Shown here: positions 1 to 11,393 of the stretch, in pieces
How the letters are laid out: every line of letters starts with the position of its first letter
Numbering within the stretch: the first letter of the stretch is position 1
Assembly (NCBI GenBank): GCA_002238585.1
Contig: MPMQ01000013.1
Location: 1-64,000, forward strand
DNA length: 64,000 nucleotides
Reading direction: 5' to 3'
Source of the DNA: Kistimonas sp. bin40
GTDB lineage: Bacteria > Pseudomonadota > Gammaproteobacteria > Pseudomonadales > Endozoicomonadaceae
Notes under the pieces: model-generated
Told to the model about the DNA's origin: nothing
Databases searched by the model: none
The model's input: only the letters and a program-made list of their open reading frames with translations
Position numbers and translations under genes: made by a program

Positions 1-242
1 AGCGCGGCGGTGGTCATGGCCGGATTTCTGCAAATCTGTCTAAAAAGTGCCCGATGATTACGTAAGAACCGCAACGCAAATGGCATGCTGTACCAGGATG
101 GTTATTATTTCCTTTGATTTGGTTTTCTCACGACTGAACAAGACGCTCCCGTGTTATCAGGCACGGGCTATCCCTGCCTCCGGAGGCACGTCTCGACGAC
201 AACAGTTCTGATACAGAGCAATCTCCCAGACCAGAAACCGGG

Positions 243-268
243 AAAACCAGACAGTGCAGTCTGGTTTT
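243..268 (+). terminator. Hairpin with flanking A and T runs, likely intrinsic (bidirectional) terminator
   Basis: Seen: AAAACCAGAC at 243-252 pairs perfectly with GTCTGGTTTT at 259-268 around a 6-nt loop. The stem ends in four T on the + strand and, by symmetry, on the - strand, so it could stop transcription entering from either side. It lies about 120 bp before the ylqF start and probably isolates that gene from whatever lies left of the window. Confidence 0.55.
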
Positions 269-337
269 GTTCTGACTGTTGCAGGCAGCTTTGCCTACGT
301 CTACCGATAAACAGGGACTCGCTGTCGAGACTATCAC

Positions 338-368
338 TTGCTCTGTGTACGGACTCCCGGTGTAGAAT
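338..368 (+). promoter_or_regulatory. Possible sigma70 promoter for ylqF
   Basis: Seen: TTGCTC at 338-343 and TAGAAT at 363-368, separated by 19 bp, which is longer than the optimal 17. The -10 element lies 23 bp before the GTG start of ylqF, so the leader would be short. Weak matches; inference only. Confidence 0.25.
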
Positions 369-391
369 GACGGTTTTTTTGGGGTGCAGGC

Positions 392-1285
392 GTGATTATT
401 CAGTGGTACCCAGGACACATGAACAAGGCCCGCAGGGAGATAAACGCCCTCATAAGGAAGACGGACCTTGTCATTGAGCTGTTGGACGCGCGCATCCCAT
501 TCAGTAGTTCAAATCCCATGGTGGCTTCCATGCGCAGGGACAAACCCTGCATCAAGCTGCTGAACAAGGCAGACTTGGCCGACCCGGAAACCACTGACCT
601 GTGGAAGAAACATCTTGCTGGCGAGCAGAACACAGCTGTTCTTGTTTGCAGTCGCAAGACAAAGCTGAGCGCAAAGAAGCTGGAGTCGATGGCCAGCCGA
701 CTCCTCCCCCACAGGAACTTCTCTGCTACACCTCTTCGCGCCCTTATTCTGGGCATTCCCAACGTCGGCAAGTCCACACTCATCAATGCCATGGCCAAAA
801 GGTCTCTGGCCAAAACAGGCAATGAGCCTGCGGTAACCCGCATACAACAAAGAGTGCGCCTGCCCGACAGCAACCTGGTTTTGCATGACACTCCAGGCTT
901 GCTGTGGCCCAGGATAGAGCCAGAAGTCTGTGGTTACAGGCTGGCGGCAACAGGGGCCATAAAGCAAACGCTTCTTGAGCATGAAGACATTGCCCTTTTC
1001 CTGCTGGATTTTCTTCTGAAAAAATACCCGGACAAACTGCAGGCACGCTACGAACCTGTTCGTATACTGACAGCACCCGAAGAAATGCTTGATGCCCTTG
1101 CCGTGCGCAGAGGCTGTGTGCGAAAAGGACTCTGCGAAAGGCGACGTATCTCTGAAATTTTGTTGAATGATTACCGTAGTGGCTCCATAGGCCCCATCAG
1201 CCTGGAAACACCAGAAATGATTGCAGAGCAGATAGCTGCCACAGAGGCTGCCCAAACCACACAGTCAGACGAAAGCCTGGTTTAG
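392..1285 (+). CDS. ylqF: Ribosome biogenesis GTPase YlqF/RbgA family
   Basis: A 297-residue circularly permuted GTPase. Known role of the family: late 50S ribosome assembly. The motifs appear in permuted order: the N-terminal signature WYPGHMNKA (residues 5-13), G4 as NKAD (about 58-61), then G1 as GIPNVGKST (about 121-129) and G3 as DTPG (about 167-170), followed by a C-terminal helical domain. The start is GTG at 392, because the conserved WYPGHM signature begins four residues later and no earlier in-frame start is plausible. It is monocistronic: a terminator hairpin precedes it and the repeat array follows. The acidic, Thr/Gln-rich C-terminal end looks like a linker. No oddity in the GTPase core. 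Confidence 0.95.
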   Translation: MIIQWYPGHMNKARREINALIRKTDLVIELLDARIPFSSSNPMVASMRRDKPCIKLLNKADLADPETTDLWKKHLAGEQNTAVLVCSRKTKLSAKKLESMASRLLPHRNFSATPLRALILGIPNVGKSTLINAMAKRSLAKTGNEPAVTRIQQRVRLPDSNLVLHDTPGLLWPRIEPEVCGYRLAATGAIKQTLLEHEDIALFLLDFLLKKYPDKLQARYEPVRILTAPEEMLDALAVRRGCVRKGLCERRRISEILLNDYRSGSIGPISLETPEMIAEQIAATEAAQTTQSDESLV

Positions 1286-1344
1286 CGGGGCTATCTTCAG
1301 CCTTTGCGTGTCCGAGTCTGTCGGCTCTGAGCCATTCTTCAGCA

Positions 1345-4300
1345 GGAAAGCTATGCTCTTTCAGCCAGGTTCAGAAGAAGAGAACAAATGGCTCGAAGAT
1401 ATTTTCTTCCCGGCACTCAACAGCAAGGGTAAACGCTGTTTATGGTAGAACCAGGAACCTGTTGGCTCCAGACTGGCGATACGTAGAGATTGCCCATCTT
1501 GTGCTCAGCCACCATCGTATTTCAGAACATAGGGACGGTTCTCGTCTGCTCTCCATGAAAAAAACAGTGTTTTCTGTCGCCAAACACTGTTCATCTGGAG
1601 TATCAACGGGCATTCAACAGCTCAACATGGGAGTCTTCAGGAGGCTACACAGCCAAGCTGAATTCGCTATACAAGCTCCAGAAAACAGGACTTCCATTGA
1701 AAATCTGCGGGTCTTCAAGTGAACCCTGAAGAGACAAACAAGAGGTCGACCCTCGTTCCTTCCTGGAGCGGAGCAGGGGAGCGGTGCTGAGCAGGAAGGG
1801 AAAAACACTGTTTTCATGGAATCAGACACCGCATTGGTAAGTCACACAGGCGTCCAGCTTGCAGTCAGCCACCGTCAGATTTCAGGAAGTCATTGTTAAC
1901 TTTCGCCTGTTAGCAATGAAGAAAAAAAACAGCGTTTTCCTTCCATAAACAATGTTCGTCTGAAGACGAAACAGGTGCCGCAGCGAGGGGAAAGAGCCAC
2001 TCAGGAAGTTATGCACAGGCCACGACCAACTAAAGTCGCTATGCAAGCTTTTGGAAAGCGATGCTTCTTCAAGCGAGGTTGCGCACAGTGAAACAAAATG
2101 GACGAAACCCTTCCCAAAATCCAACAGGAAGGATAACCCACTGCCTTTATGCGCAAAAACACAAAATTGGAGGTCAGCACAAGCACCAACCTTGTGCTCA
2201 GCTACCATCAGGTTTGCGGGAGCCTATGTCAGCTATCGCCCGTTTATCATGAAGAGGAAACAACGTTTTCCTCCCCCAAACACTGTTCGTCTGTAGAACC
2301 AAGGGGAATTCCGCAGCTTGATGTAAAGGTTGTTCAGAAAGTTATGCACAGGCCACCACTACCGCCGCGATACAGGTGTCAGCGGGCAAGGTTTTCCTGA
2401 AGCTGTACTCCTTGAAGCAGGGTTCTGGGGAGCAGAACAAGAAGCTCGGTATTCTTTCCTTCCCAGAGTTGGACAGCAAGGGAAAAACACTGTTTTTTCT
2501 GGAATAACGGCACCCACTGCATGAGTCGCAACAAACGTCCGGCTGGTACACCGCTAGTGTCAAAACTCAGGAGGCATTAGTCAGTCATCGCCTGCTCATC
2601 ATGAGGGAAAACAATGTTTCCTCCCTCAAAACACTGTTCATATGCACAAGCCACAGGGATTTTGCTGCTGTAAAGGTTATTCAGAAAGTTATACACAAGC
2701 CCCCTCTACGACCGCTATACAGGCTTCAGGAGGAAGGGCTTCCTGGAAGCACCATGCTCCTTGCAGCAGGATTCTGGAGAGCAAAGCAGGATTCTCTATT
2801 TTCTTTCCTTCCCGGAGCTGAACACAAAGAGCGAAACACTGTTCGCCAAATACTGTTTTTTGGGGAAGAGGCTCCAACCAGAAGATCATAAGATCCGCAA
2901 AAAGCATCTGCCCAAGGCTCAGCTACCATCAGGCTCAGGAAGAATTTGTCATCTTTCGACCGTTCCGCATGGATAAACGGTGTTTTCTCCTAAAAAACAC
3001 TGTTTATCTGCAGAATGAACGGTCCATATACGTCTCGATGTAAATATTGTTCAGAAAACTATGTACAGGGCCGCACTGCGAGCGCGATTCAGGCTTTAAA
3101 AGGAAACACCTCCCTGGAAAGCGGTGCACCTTCAAACAAGATTCTGGAGCCTGAATAGCAGAATACCAGACTCGCCACTCTTTCCCTCTCTGAGCTGAAC
3201 AGGAAGAACAACACACTGTTTTTTATGGGTAAGGTATCACCCGGCTGGTGAGCAACAAGCATGCGTATGGCTCCCGGCTCCCCGCTCCCCGCTCCCCGCT
3301 CCCCGCGCCCCGCCCCCGGCTCCCGGCTCCCGGCTCCCGGCTCCCACCAGATTACTGGACAACTTGCCAGCATCGCCTGCTCCTCATGAAAAAACAGTGT
3401 TTTCTTCCCAAAAACACTGTTCATCTGAAGAACAAACAAGCGTTCTGCTGCTTGATGCAAAGGTTATTCCGAAAGTTACACACAGGTCCAGACTACGACC
3501 GCAATCCATACTTCGGCAAGAAAGGCCTCCCTGGAAAAACCATATTCCTTCAAGCAGCATTCTGGAGAGCAGGGCAAGAGACTCAAAAATCTTTTCTTCT
3601 ACAAGCTGAACAGGAAGACCGAAACACTGTTTTGTATGAAAAAGGCACCAAGCGGCGCTCAGCCACAGCAGGTTTCTGGCAACATTTGTCAGTAATCGCC
3701 TGTTCCTCATGGAGAAAACGGTGTTCATCTGCACAACCAACGGGCGTTTTGCGGCTTGATGCAAAAACTATTCAGAAAGTTATACACAGGCCCGCACTAC
3801 GACCGCAATTCAGGCATCAGGCGGAAGGCTTCCCTGGAAAGACGATGCTCCGTCAAACAAGATTCTGGAGGGCAGAACAATAAGCTCGACACTCTTTTCA
3901 TCTCAGAGCTTGAACAGGAAGGGCGAAACACTGTTTTTATGGGAAAGAAAGCAAACCGGAGATCAGCAACAAATGTCCGGCTGGCGCTCAGCTACCGCCA
4001 GCTTTCTGGAAGTATTTGTCAGCCATAATCTGCTCCTCCAGCCAAAGGGATTCCTTCCTGAAAACACTGTTCATCTTCAGAACCAACGAGTGTTCTACGA
4101 CTTGATAGAAAGAGTATTCAGAAAGTTATACACAGGTCCGCCCTACATGATCCAGGCTTCAGGAGGGAAGCTTCCCTGGAACAGAGATGGTCATTCAAGC
4201 AGAACTCTCAAAAGCAGCATACGAGGCTCAACACTCTTTTCGTCCCAGAGCTTGAACAGGAAGGGCGAAACACTGTTTTTATGGGAAAGAAAGCAAACCG

Positions 4301-4930
4301 CAGATCAGCAACAAATGTCCGGCTGGCGCTCAGCTACCGTCAGCTTTCTGGAAGTATTTGTCAGCCATGATATGTTCCTCCAGCCAAAGGGATTCCTTCC
4401 TGAAAACACTGTTCATCTTCAGAACCAACGAGTGTTCTACGACTTGATAGAAAGAGTATTCAGAAAGTTATACACAGGTCCGCACTACATGATCCAGGCT
4501 TCAGGAGGGAAGCTTCCCTGGAACAGAGATGGTCATTCAAGCAGAACTCTCAAAAGCAGCATACGAGGCTCAACACTCTTTTCGTCTCAGAGCTTGAACA
4601 GGAGAAGCGAAACGCTGTTTTGGGTGGGAAAAGACACCAATCTGTAATAAGAAACAAGCGTCTGGCTTATACTCAACCACTATCAGGCATCAAGACGCAA
4701 TAGCCCGATTTCGCCATTGCTCATGAAAGAAAACAGTGTTTTCTTTTCTAAAACACTGTTCCTCTAAAGAACCAACGAGCATCCCACAACGCGATATAAA
4801 GGCCGTTCAGAAAGTTATCCACAAGACCCCGCTTGCCAAAGCGCCTCACAAACTTCAAGAAGGAAGGTTTCCTCTGAAAAGCCTGGCTTCTTCAAACAGG
4901 ATTCTGAAGAGAAGTGTTAACGCCAGTCCT
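1345..4930. repeat. Array of about ten degenerate ~345-bp tandem units with DnaA-box-like 9-mers and paired palindromes
   Basis: Seen: a half unit from about 1345, then units starting near 1556, 1920, 2250, 2600, 2970, 3388, 3711, 4041, 4383 and 4723 (period about 323-418 bp). Each has an AAAACAGTGTTTT-type palindrome, a second AACACTGTT palindrome usually centred 20 bp later, a TTATNCACA-type 9-mer, a purine-rich middle and a third AACACTGTT about 230 bp on. Exact TTATNCACA matches lie at 2009, 2342, 2689, 3780, 4126, 4468 and 4815 (the last is TTATCCACA); degenerate versions lie at 3059 and 3476. All point the same way. The units at 4041 and 4383 are almost identical. A 7-bp GC-rich run interrupts one copy at 3271-3345. 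Reading frames across the units are not conserved, so the array looks noncoding. A DnaA-titration or origin-linked role is inference. Confidence 0.85.
3271..3345. repeat. GC-rich 7-bp microsatellite (GGCTCCC / GCTCCCC type)
   Basis: Seen: about ten tandem copies of variants of GGCTCCC and GCTCCCC inserted inside one unit of the 345-bp array. It makes that unit about 70 bp longer than the others, so it arose by slippage after the array formed. Confidence 0.8.
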
Positions 4931-5697
4931 TAGTGTCTAAAAAACACCAGGTTGAGATGTCTCCTTGATCATTACTCCTCATGCCACCAGCAGGTCCCTG
5001 GCTCGACCTTCAGGCTGACGTGCTGACCGGCACAAGCCCGGTAGCGCGGACTGAGAGAGACTTCCAGACTGACACGTCATCAGGTACAAAAAAACACGCA
5101 CTACTGTATGACCGCCGCGCCCGGCGGGTCGCGTTTTCCCGCCACCGGTGTGTTCTACCGTATAGATTTTTCATAGAACTTTCCCCTTATGCATATTCTG
5201 GCATCACTTGAACACCCATTCTGGTAACGCTTGAACACCCAATCTGACCCAGGGCAGGGGGGGGCAGCTGAAGCAGAACCACATACAGGAAACAACCTGG
5301 CTACATTACCGCACCCGGGTCGCGTCTGTTGCCAACAAGATGAGCCTGGAATTTGAAGAAGCCAAGCCAGTGCTCGCCCAGCAGGTGGCCACGCAAGTAG
5401 CTGGCATGTTCACCAGTGAGTGGGCTCTATGGCCTGCGCTTCTCTCGCTGGCAGCCACATCCCGAAAAAAGCCGTCCCCCTGTGTTAACACCTGTGTGAT
5501 CCTGCCATTGCGGATTGTGAAAAATACGCAATGGCGGGCCCTGTGAGCGGGGCGACACAAACGGCAAATGTGCCCTCTCTACTACCGGTTACGGCACCGC
5601 GATGATATCCCCACTCTGTGCGAACAGTTGTCACGCACCGAGCCCCGTCTGATGAATGTTCAGCCGACTGCGATTGGCTGCACGGCTCTGGCTTGAC
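4931..5697. other. Intergenic stretch between the array and the TetR gene
   Basis: I see no convincing gene. A 16-bp direct repeat, TTGAACACCC(A/T)TTCTG-like, occurs at 5208-5223 and 5231-5246 (period 23 bp) with a weaker third copy just before. Repeated end motifs like this can be left by an insertion sequence, but I cannot name one. Short frames on both strands at 5306-5560 lack ribosome sites and family resemblance. Confidence 0.45.
5208..5246. repeat. Two direct copies of a 16-bp motif, 23-bp period
   Basis: Seen: TTGAACACCCATTCTG at 5208 and TTGAACACCCAATCTG at 5231, one mismatch apart. Possible protein-binding site or relic of a mobile-element end; the function is unknown. Confidence 0.6.
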
Positions 5698-5725
5698 TTG
5701 GCCTGCAGAAAAAAACCACTATAAA
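5698..5725 (+). promoter_or_regulatory. Candidate sigma70 promoter of the TetR regulator
   Basis: Seen: TTGGCC at 5698-5703 and TATAAA at 5720-5725 with a 16-bp spacer, about 60 bp before the first ATG of the regulator. An alternative -35, TTGACT at 5693, would give a 21-bp spacer and is unlikely. Confidence 0.4.
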
Positions 5726-5748
5726 AAGGCGTTGTATTTTTTAGCGGG

Positions 5749-5757
5749 AACACTGTT
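5749..5757 (+). promoter_or_regulatory. AACACTGTT palindrome in the TetR leader, candidate operator
   Basis: Seen: AACACTGTT at 5749-5757, just downstream of the inferred transcription start, followed by a second palindrome GCTGTAAACAGC at 5763-5774. The first motif is the same palindrome that recurs throughout the 345-bp array. TetR-family repressors commonly bind palindromes next to their own promoter, so autoregulation is a reasonable inference. Confidence 0.4.
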
Positions 5758-5786
5758 TTTTTGCTGTAAACAGCTGCCTCATCAAG

Positions 5787-6434
5787 ATGGGATCACACAT
5801 GGCCAAACGCAACGACCACAGCAAAGAAGAATTACAGCGAATGACGCTTGCGGCTGCAAAACAGTTCCTGACCTCACAGCCGGTGGAAAACATGAGCCTG
5901 CGCAAGCTGGCCAAATCGGTAGGTTACGCACCAGCCACCCTTCTCAAAGTCTTTGGCAGCTATGCCAATTTACTCCAGATGGCCAACGCAGAAGTACTCG
6001 ACGAGTTGCATGAACTCTCCTGTGCAGCAGTGCGCGGAGAACATCGCCCAAGAACGGCGCTGCGCAAGCTGTCTCAGGTGCATCTGACCTACGTTCGCCA
6101 GTATCCCTACCGCTGGTTGCTGGTTTTCGAGCACCGCATGCCCGACAAGGTCCCTGTGCCAGAGTGGAAAGAGAGTCGGATCAACCGGTTGTTCTCCCTT
6201 TTTGCAGAGCAGCTGAGCCGTGCCCGCCGCAGAGACAGCCTCCAGAGCATTCACATCGCATCCCGTGTGCTCTGGGCCGGTGTGCACGGAATATGCCTTT
6301 TATCCGTCAGTGGCGGTGTGTTCCGGGAGAAGTACATTACAGGAGAACAAATGCTGGCCTTGTTTCTGGACAACTTCATGGACAGCCATTTTTCAACAAA
6401 CAAAACAGACAGCCCCGCCCTGGCAGTCAGCTGA
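5787..6434 (+). CDS. TetR/AcrR-family transcriptional regulator
   Basis: A 215-residue regulator. Residues about 14-62 form the N-terminal TetR helix-turn-helix: an A-A-K-x-F-L helix, then LRKLAKSVGYAPATLLKVFGS as helix-turn-helix. The C-terminal ligand/dimer domain contains WAGVHGICLLSVSG (about 167-180), as in the WHG-type C-terminal domain. Known role of the family: a ligand-responsive repressor, usually autoregulated or controlling a neighbour. Two in-frame ATGs (5787 and 5799) are possible; neither has a strong ribosome site, and the helix-turn-helix is complete from either. The gene converges on the end of the ATP synthase operon. No efflux or enzyme gene lies beside it, but its leader and the array share the AACACTGTT palindrome, so the array may be its target (inference). 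Confidence 0.88.
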   Translation: MGSHMAKRNDHSKEELQRMTLAAAKQFLTSQPVENMSLRKLAKSVGYAPATLLKVFGSYANLLQMANAEVLDELHELSCAAVRGEHRPRTALRKLSQVHLTYVRQYPYRWLLVFEHRMPDKVPVPEWKESRINRLFSLFAEQLSRARRRDSLQSIHIASRVLWAGVHGICLLSVSGGVFREKYITGEQMLALFLDNFMDSHFSTNKTDSPALAVS

Positions 6435-6497
6435 GCTTGTGCATATCGACATCTGGCCAGAAGAAAAAAGAGGAAGCAATGCATACCGCACAATCTC

Positions 6498-6521
6498 CTC
6501 CCCCCCTCGCTACAGGGGGAG
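6498..6521. terminator. GC-rich hairpin between convergent TetR gene and atp operon
   Basis: Seen: CTCCCCC at 6498-6504 pairs with GGGGGAG at 6515-6521 around a 10-nt loop, in the gap between the two convergent stop codons. There is no U tract, so it may only pause transcription or need Rho. Confidence 0.35.
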
Positions 6522-6537
6522 AGGGGCAGGCAGGATG

Positions 6538-6984
6538 CTACTTCAAACCCGCCTTGCTGCGTATCGCTTTGATCGTCCGCAGCTGGGCCGTTACTTCCGC
6601 CAACTGCGTCGCTGCGCGTGCATAATCGAACTCGCCCTTTTTTCCCTGAAGAGCCTTTTCTGCTTCTTGTCTGGCCTTTTCGACGGCGGCTTCATCCATG
6701 TCACCAGCACGCAGTGCTGTATCGGCCAGTACGGTGACACAATCAGGCTGCACCTCCAGAAATCCGCCAGAGACGTAGAAGATCTTCTCCTCGCCATCCT
6801 GACAGTGCACCCGTACCGGTCCTGGTTTTATAGCCGTGACAAGCGGAGCGTGTCCGACATGAATCCCCAGGTCACCTTCTGAACCCGTCACGGCGAGATA
6901 TGTCACCTGGCCAGAAAAAAGGCTCCCCTCTGCACTGACCAGCTCACAGCGTACACAAGAGGCATCCTGCTCTGTTGCCTTCAT
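6538..6984 (-). CDS. atpC: F1Fo ATP synthase epsilon subunit
   Basis: A 148-residue epsilon subunit of the F1 central stalk, which couples rotation to catalysis and inhibits ATP hydrolysis. The N-terminal beta-sandwich contains [17 protein letters not shown] (about 32-48) and YVSGGFLEV (about 70-78), both diagnostic. The C-terminal helical hairpin (about 95-148) is present. It has about ten extra N-terminal residues, including two Cys, before the usual CELVSAEG start. It is the last gene of the operon, 26 bp after atpD. ATG start. Confidence 0.97.
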   Translation of the reverse strand: MKATEQDASCVRCELVSAEGSLFSGQVTYLAVTGSEGDLGIHVGHAPLVTAIKPGPVRVHCQDGEEKIFYVSGGFLEVQPDCVTVLADTALRAGDMDEAAVEKARQEAEKALQGKKGEFDYARAATQLAEVTAQLRTIKAIRSKAGLK

Positions 6985-7010
6985 AATATTCTCCGGGAAT
7001 CCTCCGCTGT

Positions 7011-8405
<1,395 letters not shown>

Positions 8406-8423
8406 TCATATTTACCTTGAAAA

Positions 8424-9284
8424 TCAGACAGCGGATGCTCCGCTGACGATTTCAGACAATTCTTGTGTAATAGCCGCCTGGCGTGCCTTGTTGTATACAA
8501 GGTTCAGGCTGTCTATAAGCTCCCCTGCATTCTCTGTGGCATTTTTCATGGCGACCATACGGGCTGCCTGCTCGCAAGCATGATTTTCGACAACAGCCTG
8601 ATAGACCTGGGACTCGATATAGCGCACCAGAAGGCCATCAAGGACCGGCTTGGCATCGGGCTCATAAATGTAGTCCCAGTGATGCTTGAGGGCCGTGTTG
8701 TCCTCGGCTGGCAAGGGCAGCAGCTGCAGACTTTGTGGCGATTGAGTCATGGTATTGACAAAACGGTTATACACCAGAAACAGCCGATCTATACGTCCTT
8801 GGTCATACGCATCCAGCATGATCTTCACGCCGCCGACCAGGTCAGATACAGAGGGCTTTTCTCCCAGATTCCTGACAGAAGCCAGAATATGCGCGCCATG
8901 GCTTGAAAAGAAATCCACTGCCTTGTTTCCCATAAGGCACAGATCGACTTCCATGCCCTGGGCGTCCCAACTGCTCATGGACGACACGCAGTGTTTGAAC
9001 AAGTTGATGTTCAAACCACCACAGAGTCCACGGTCCGTAGATACAACAATAAACCCGACTCTTCTGGCCTCTCTCTCCACCATATAGCTGTGGCAATATT
9101 CGGGATTGGCGTTGGCTATATGACCAACAACCTCGCGAATATGCTCAGCATAAGGGCGGGAAAGATCCATCCGCTGCTGGGCCCTGCGCATCTTGGATGC
9201 AGCGACCATCTCCATAGCAGAGGTGATCTTGCGGGTATTATTGATTGACGCAATCTGCGTCTTTACTTCTTTGCCAATTGCCAC
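8424..9284 (-). CDS. atpG: F1Fo ATP synthase gamma subunit
   Basis: A 286-residue rotor shaft of F1. The N-terminal helix with [17 protein letters not shown] (about 20-36) and the C-terminal helix with [15 protein letters not shown] are the family signatures for the coiled coil that turns inside the alpha-beta ring. The start is GTG at 9284 (M-A-I-G-K-E), matching the family N-terminus. It follows atpA closely, with 14 bp between them, suggesting coupled translation. Confidence 0.97.
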   Translation of the reverse strand: MAIGKEVKTQIASINNTRKITSAMEMVAASKMRRAQQRMDLSRPYAEHIREVVGHIANANPEYCHSYMVEREARRVGFIVVSTDRGLCGGLNINLFKHCVSSMSSWDAQGMEVDLCLMGNKAVDFFSSHGAHILASVRNLGEKPSVSDLVGGVKIMLDAYDQGRIDRLFLVYNRFVNTMTQSPQSLQLLPLPAEDNTALKHHWDYIYEPDAKPVLDGLLVRYIESQVYQAVVENHACEQAARMVAMKNATENAGELIDSLNLVYNKARQAAITQELSEIVSGASAV

Positions 9285-9298
9285 GGTTTATTCAACCC

Positions 9299-10843
9299 CT
9301 ACCATGTCCGGGTTGTTTTGAAAGACTCGATAGCTTCCTTTATCTGTGTTTCGATGGCATCGCTGAATGCACCAGACGCGTTTATTTCGTCCATGAGAAC
9401 CTGGTGTTCTGCATTCATGTAACCCAGCAGTGCAGACTCGAACGCACTGATCTTTTTGAGATCCACGTCTTCCAGATGCCCTTTTTCTGCGGCAAAAATG
9501 ACAACACCCATTTCAGCAACAGACAAAGGCTGGTATTGCTTCTGCTTCATCAGCTCGGTGACACGCTGACCATGCTGCAGCTGCTTGCGGGTGATCTCAT
9601 CAAGGTCCGATGCAAACTGGGAAAAGGCCTGTAGCTCACGGTACTGTGCCAGGGCCAGGCGGATGCCACCGCCCAGTTTTTTGATGATCTTTGTTTGCGC
9701 TGCACCACCCACCCGGGAAACAGAAATACCGGCATTCATGGCGGGCCGAATGCCCGCGTTGAAGAGGTCTGTTTCAAGGAAGATCTGCCCATCGGTGATA
9801 GAGATGACATTGGTCGGTACAAAGGCAGAGACGTCACCGGCCTGGGTTTCTATCACCGGCAAAGCCGTCAGTGACCCGGTTTTTCCTGTTACCTTGCCGT
9901 TTGTCATTTTTTCCACGTAGTCAGCATTGACCCGTGCCGCACGTTCGAGCAACCGTGAGTGCAGGTAAAAGACGTCACCAGGATAGGCTTCCCGACCGGG
10001 GGGGCGTCGCAAGAGCAGGGATATTTGTCTGTAGGCCCAGGCCTGTTTGCTCAGATCGTCGTATACGATCAGGGCATCCTCTCCCTTGTCACGGAAATAC
10101 TCACCTATGGAGCAGCCGGCAAAAGGCGCAAGGAATTGCATGGACGCAGGATCCGCCGCACCCGCTGCTACCACAGTGGTGTGCTCCATGGCACCGTGCT
10201 CTTCCAGCTTGCGGACGACGCTGGCAATGGAAGACTGCTTCTGGCCAATAGCAACATACACACAGCGGATGCCAGTCCCTTTCTGATTGATAATGGCATC
10301 CACGGCAACCGCCGTTTTTCCTGTCTGGCGGTCACCAATAATCAACTCCCGCTGACCACGACCTACCGGAACCATGGAGTCTATGGCCTTGTAGCCGGTC
10401 TGGACAGGCTGATCCACGGACTGGCGGGCGATGACGCCTGGTGCCACCTTTTCAACCGGTGATGTCTCAGTGGCGTCTATTGGGCCCTTGCCGTCTATCG
10501 GGTTCCCCAGTGCGTCCACGACACGCCCCAGAAGAGCTTCTCCCACAGGCACTTCCAGAATGCGCCCCGTGCAGCGCGCCTTCTGGCCTTCTGCCAGTCC
10601 TTTGTATTCTCCCAGAACGACAGCACCGACAGAGTCTCGCTCGAGGTTCAGGGCCATACCGAGAAGATTGCCATCGAACTCAATCATCTCTCCGTACATG
10701 ACATCAGCCAGACCATGAATACGCACAATACCGTCAGATACACTGACGATAGTGCCTTCATTCCGGGATTCGGACGATACATCAAGATTATCTATGCGAC
10801 TTTTGATGATGTCGCTGATTTCTGAGGGGTTCAGTTGCTGCAT
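9299..10843 (-). CDS. atpA: F1Fo ATP synthase alpha subunit
   Basis: A 514-residue non-catalytic nucleotide-binding subunit of F1. The Walker A loop GDRQTGKTA (about 170-178) is intact, as are the alpha signature [17 protein letters not shown] and the arginine finger in the SVSR segment. I place the start at ATG 10843 (M-Q-Q-L-N-P-S-E-I), which matches the usual N-terminus; the open frame extends two codons to an upstream TTG that is unlikely to be used. It is flanked by atpH and atpG in the standard order. Confidence 0.97.
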   Translation of the reverse strand: MQQLNPSEISDIIKSRIDNLDVSSESRNEGTIVSVSDGIVRIHGLADVMYGEMIEFDGNLLGMALNLERDSVGAVVLGEYKGLAEGQKARCTGRILEVPVGEALLGRVVDALGNPIDGKGPIDATETSPVEKVAPGVIARQSVDQPVQTGYKAIDSMVPVGRGQRELIIGDRQTGKTAVAVDAIINQKGTGIRCVYVAIGQKQSSIASVVRKLEEHGAMEHTTVVAAGAADPASMQFLAPFAGCSIGEYFRDKGEDALIVYDDLSKQAWAYRQISLLLRRPPGREAYPGDVFYLHSRLLERAARVNADYVEKMTNGKVTGKTGSLTALPVIETQAGDVSAFVPTNVISITDGQIFLETDLFNAGIRPAMNAGISVSRVGGAAQTKIIKKLGGGIRLALAQYRELQAFSQFASDLDEITRKQLQHGQRVTELMKQKQYQPLSVAEMGVVIFAAEKGHLEDVDLKKISAFESALLGYMNAEHQVLMDEINASGAFSDAIETQIKEAIESFKTTRTW

Positions 10844-10859
10844 ACCCAACCTGCCAAAT

Positions 10860-11393
10860 TCATGAACTCATTGCATCAGCCAGTCTGGCCAGCTTCGCTT
10901 TTACACTGCCATCAATAACAAGGTCAGCCATTCTTATAACGACACCGCCTATCAGCTCGGGATCGACGGAGGGCCTGGCTTGTATTTTTTTTCCGGTTTT
11001 GCTGCACAGTACGCCGACAATGGCCTGCACCTGGCTTTCGGACAAAGGGACAGCGGACACTATATCTGCCGTTACACTACCCTCTTTCTCAGACTTCATG
11101 GTCTGAAAGAGGGTTGATATGTAAGGTAGAAGTCCCAGCCTTCCTCTTTGAGAAAGCACCGCGATGAAGTTTCTTGCCTTGTCGTCAAGAAACTCATCGC
11201 ACAACTGAAAAAAGATATTGGCCTTTTGGGAAAAGGTCATATCCGGGTCTTTCAGCCGCACGGCAATCCTGCTGTCTGCCGCGACAGCAGCACAGCCTGT
11301 CAGCATGATCGACCATGGCTCCAGTACATCATGCTGGCAGGCATGCGCGAAGGCAGCCTTGGCATAAGGGCGGGAGCAAGTGAGGGGTTCCAC
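10860..11393 (-). CDS. atpH: F1Fo ATP synthase delta subunit
   Basis: A 177-residue peripheral-stalk subunit that clamps F1 alpha to the b subunits. The N-terminal [11 protein letters not shown] (about 9-19) and the C-terminal [20 protein letters not shown] (about 144-163) are the two diagnostic blocks. The start is GTG at 11393, directly abutting the TAA of atpF, so translation is probably coupled. Normal length. Confidence 0.96.
   Translation of the reverse strand: MEPLTCSRPYAKAAFAHACQHDVLEPWSIMLTGCAAVAADSRIAVRLKDPDMTFSQKANIFFQLCDEFLDDKARNFIAVLSQRGRLGLLPYISTLFQTMKSEKEGSVTADIVSAVPLSESQVQAIVGVLCSKTGKKIQARPSVDPELIGGVVIRMADLVIDGSVKAKLARLADAMSS

Larger units (their letters stand above)
1..391. 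other. Leader region upstream of ylqF
   Basis: I see no gene here; the two short overlapping reading frames on opposite strands have no ribosome site or family resemblance. The stretch holds the hairpin at 243-268 and a possible promoter for ylqF at 338-368. Confidence 0.5.

Noticed and set aside
3248..4647. Open frames of 211 and 245 codons inside the 345-bp array.
   Set aside because: They run through repeat units by chance, are broken in the other units and have no ribosome site or family match. The conserved elements are palindromes and 9-mers, not codons.
1345..4930. Array as a CRISPR locus.
   Set aside because: Units are about 345 bp and degenerate throughout, with no short exact repeats alternating with unique spacers and no cas genes.
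5306..5560. Short frame on the - strand as a transposase fragment.
   Set aside because: No transposase motif is recognisable; only the nearby direct repeats hint at a mobile element.
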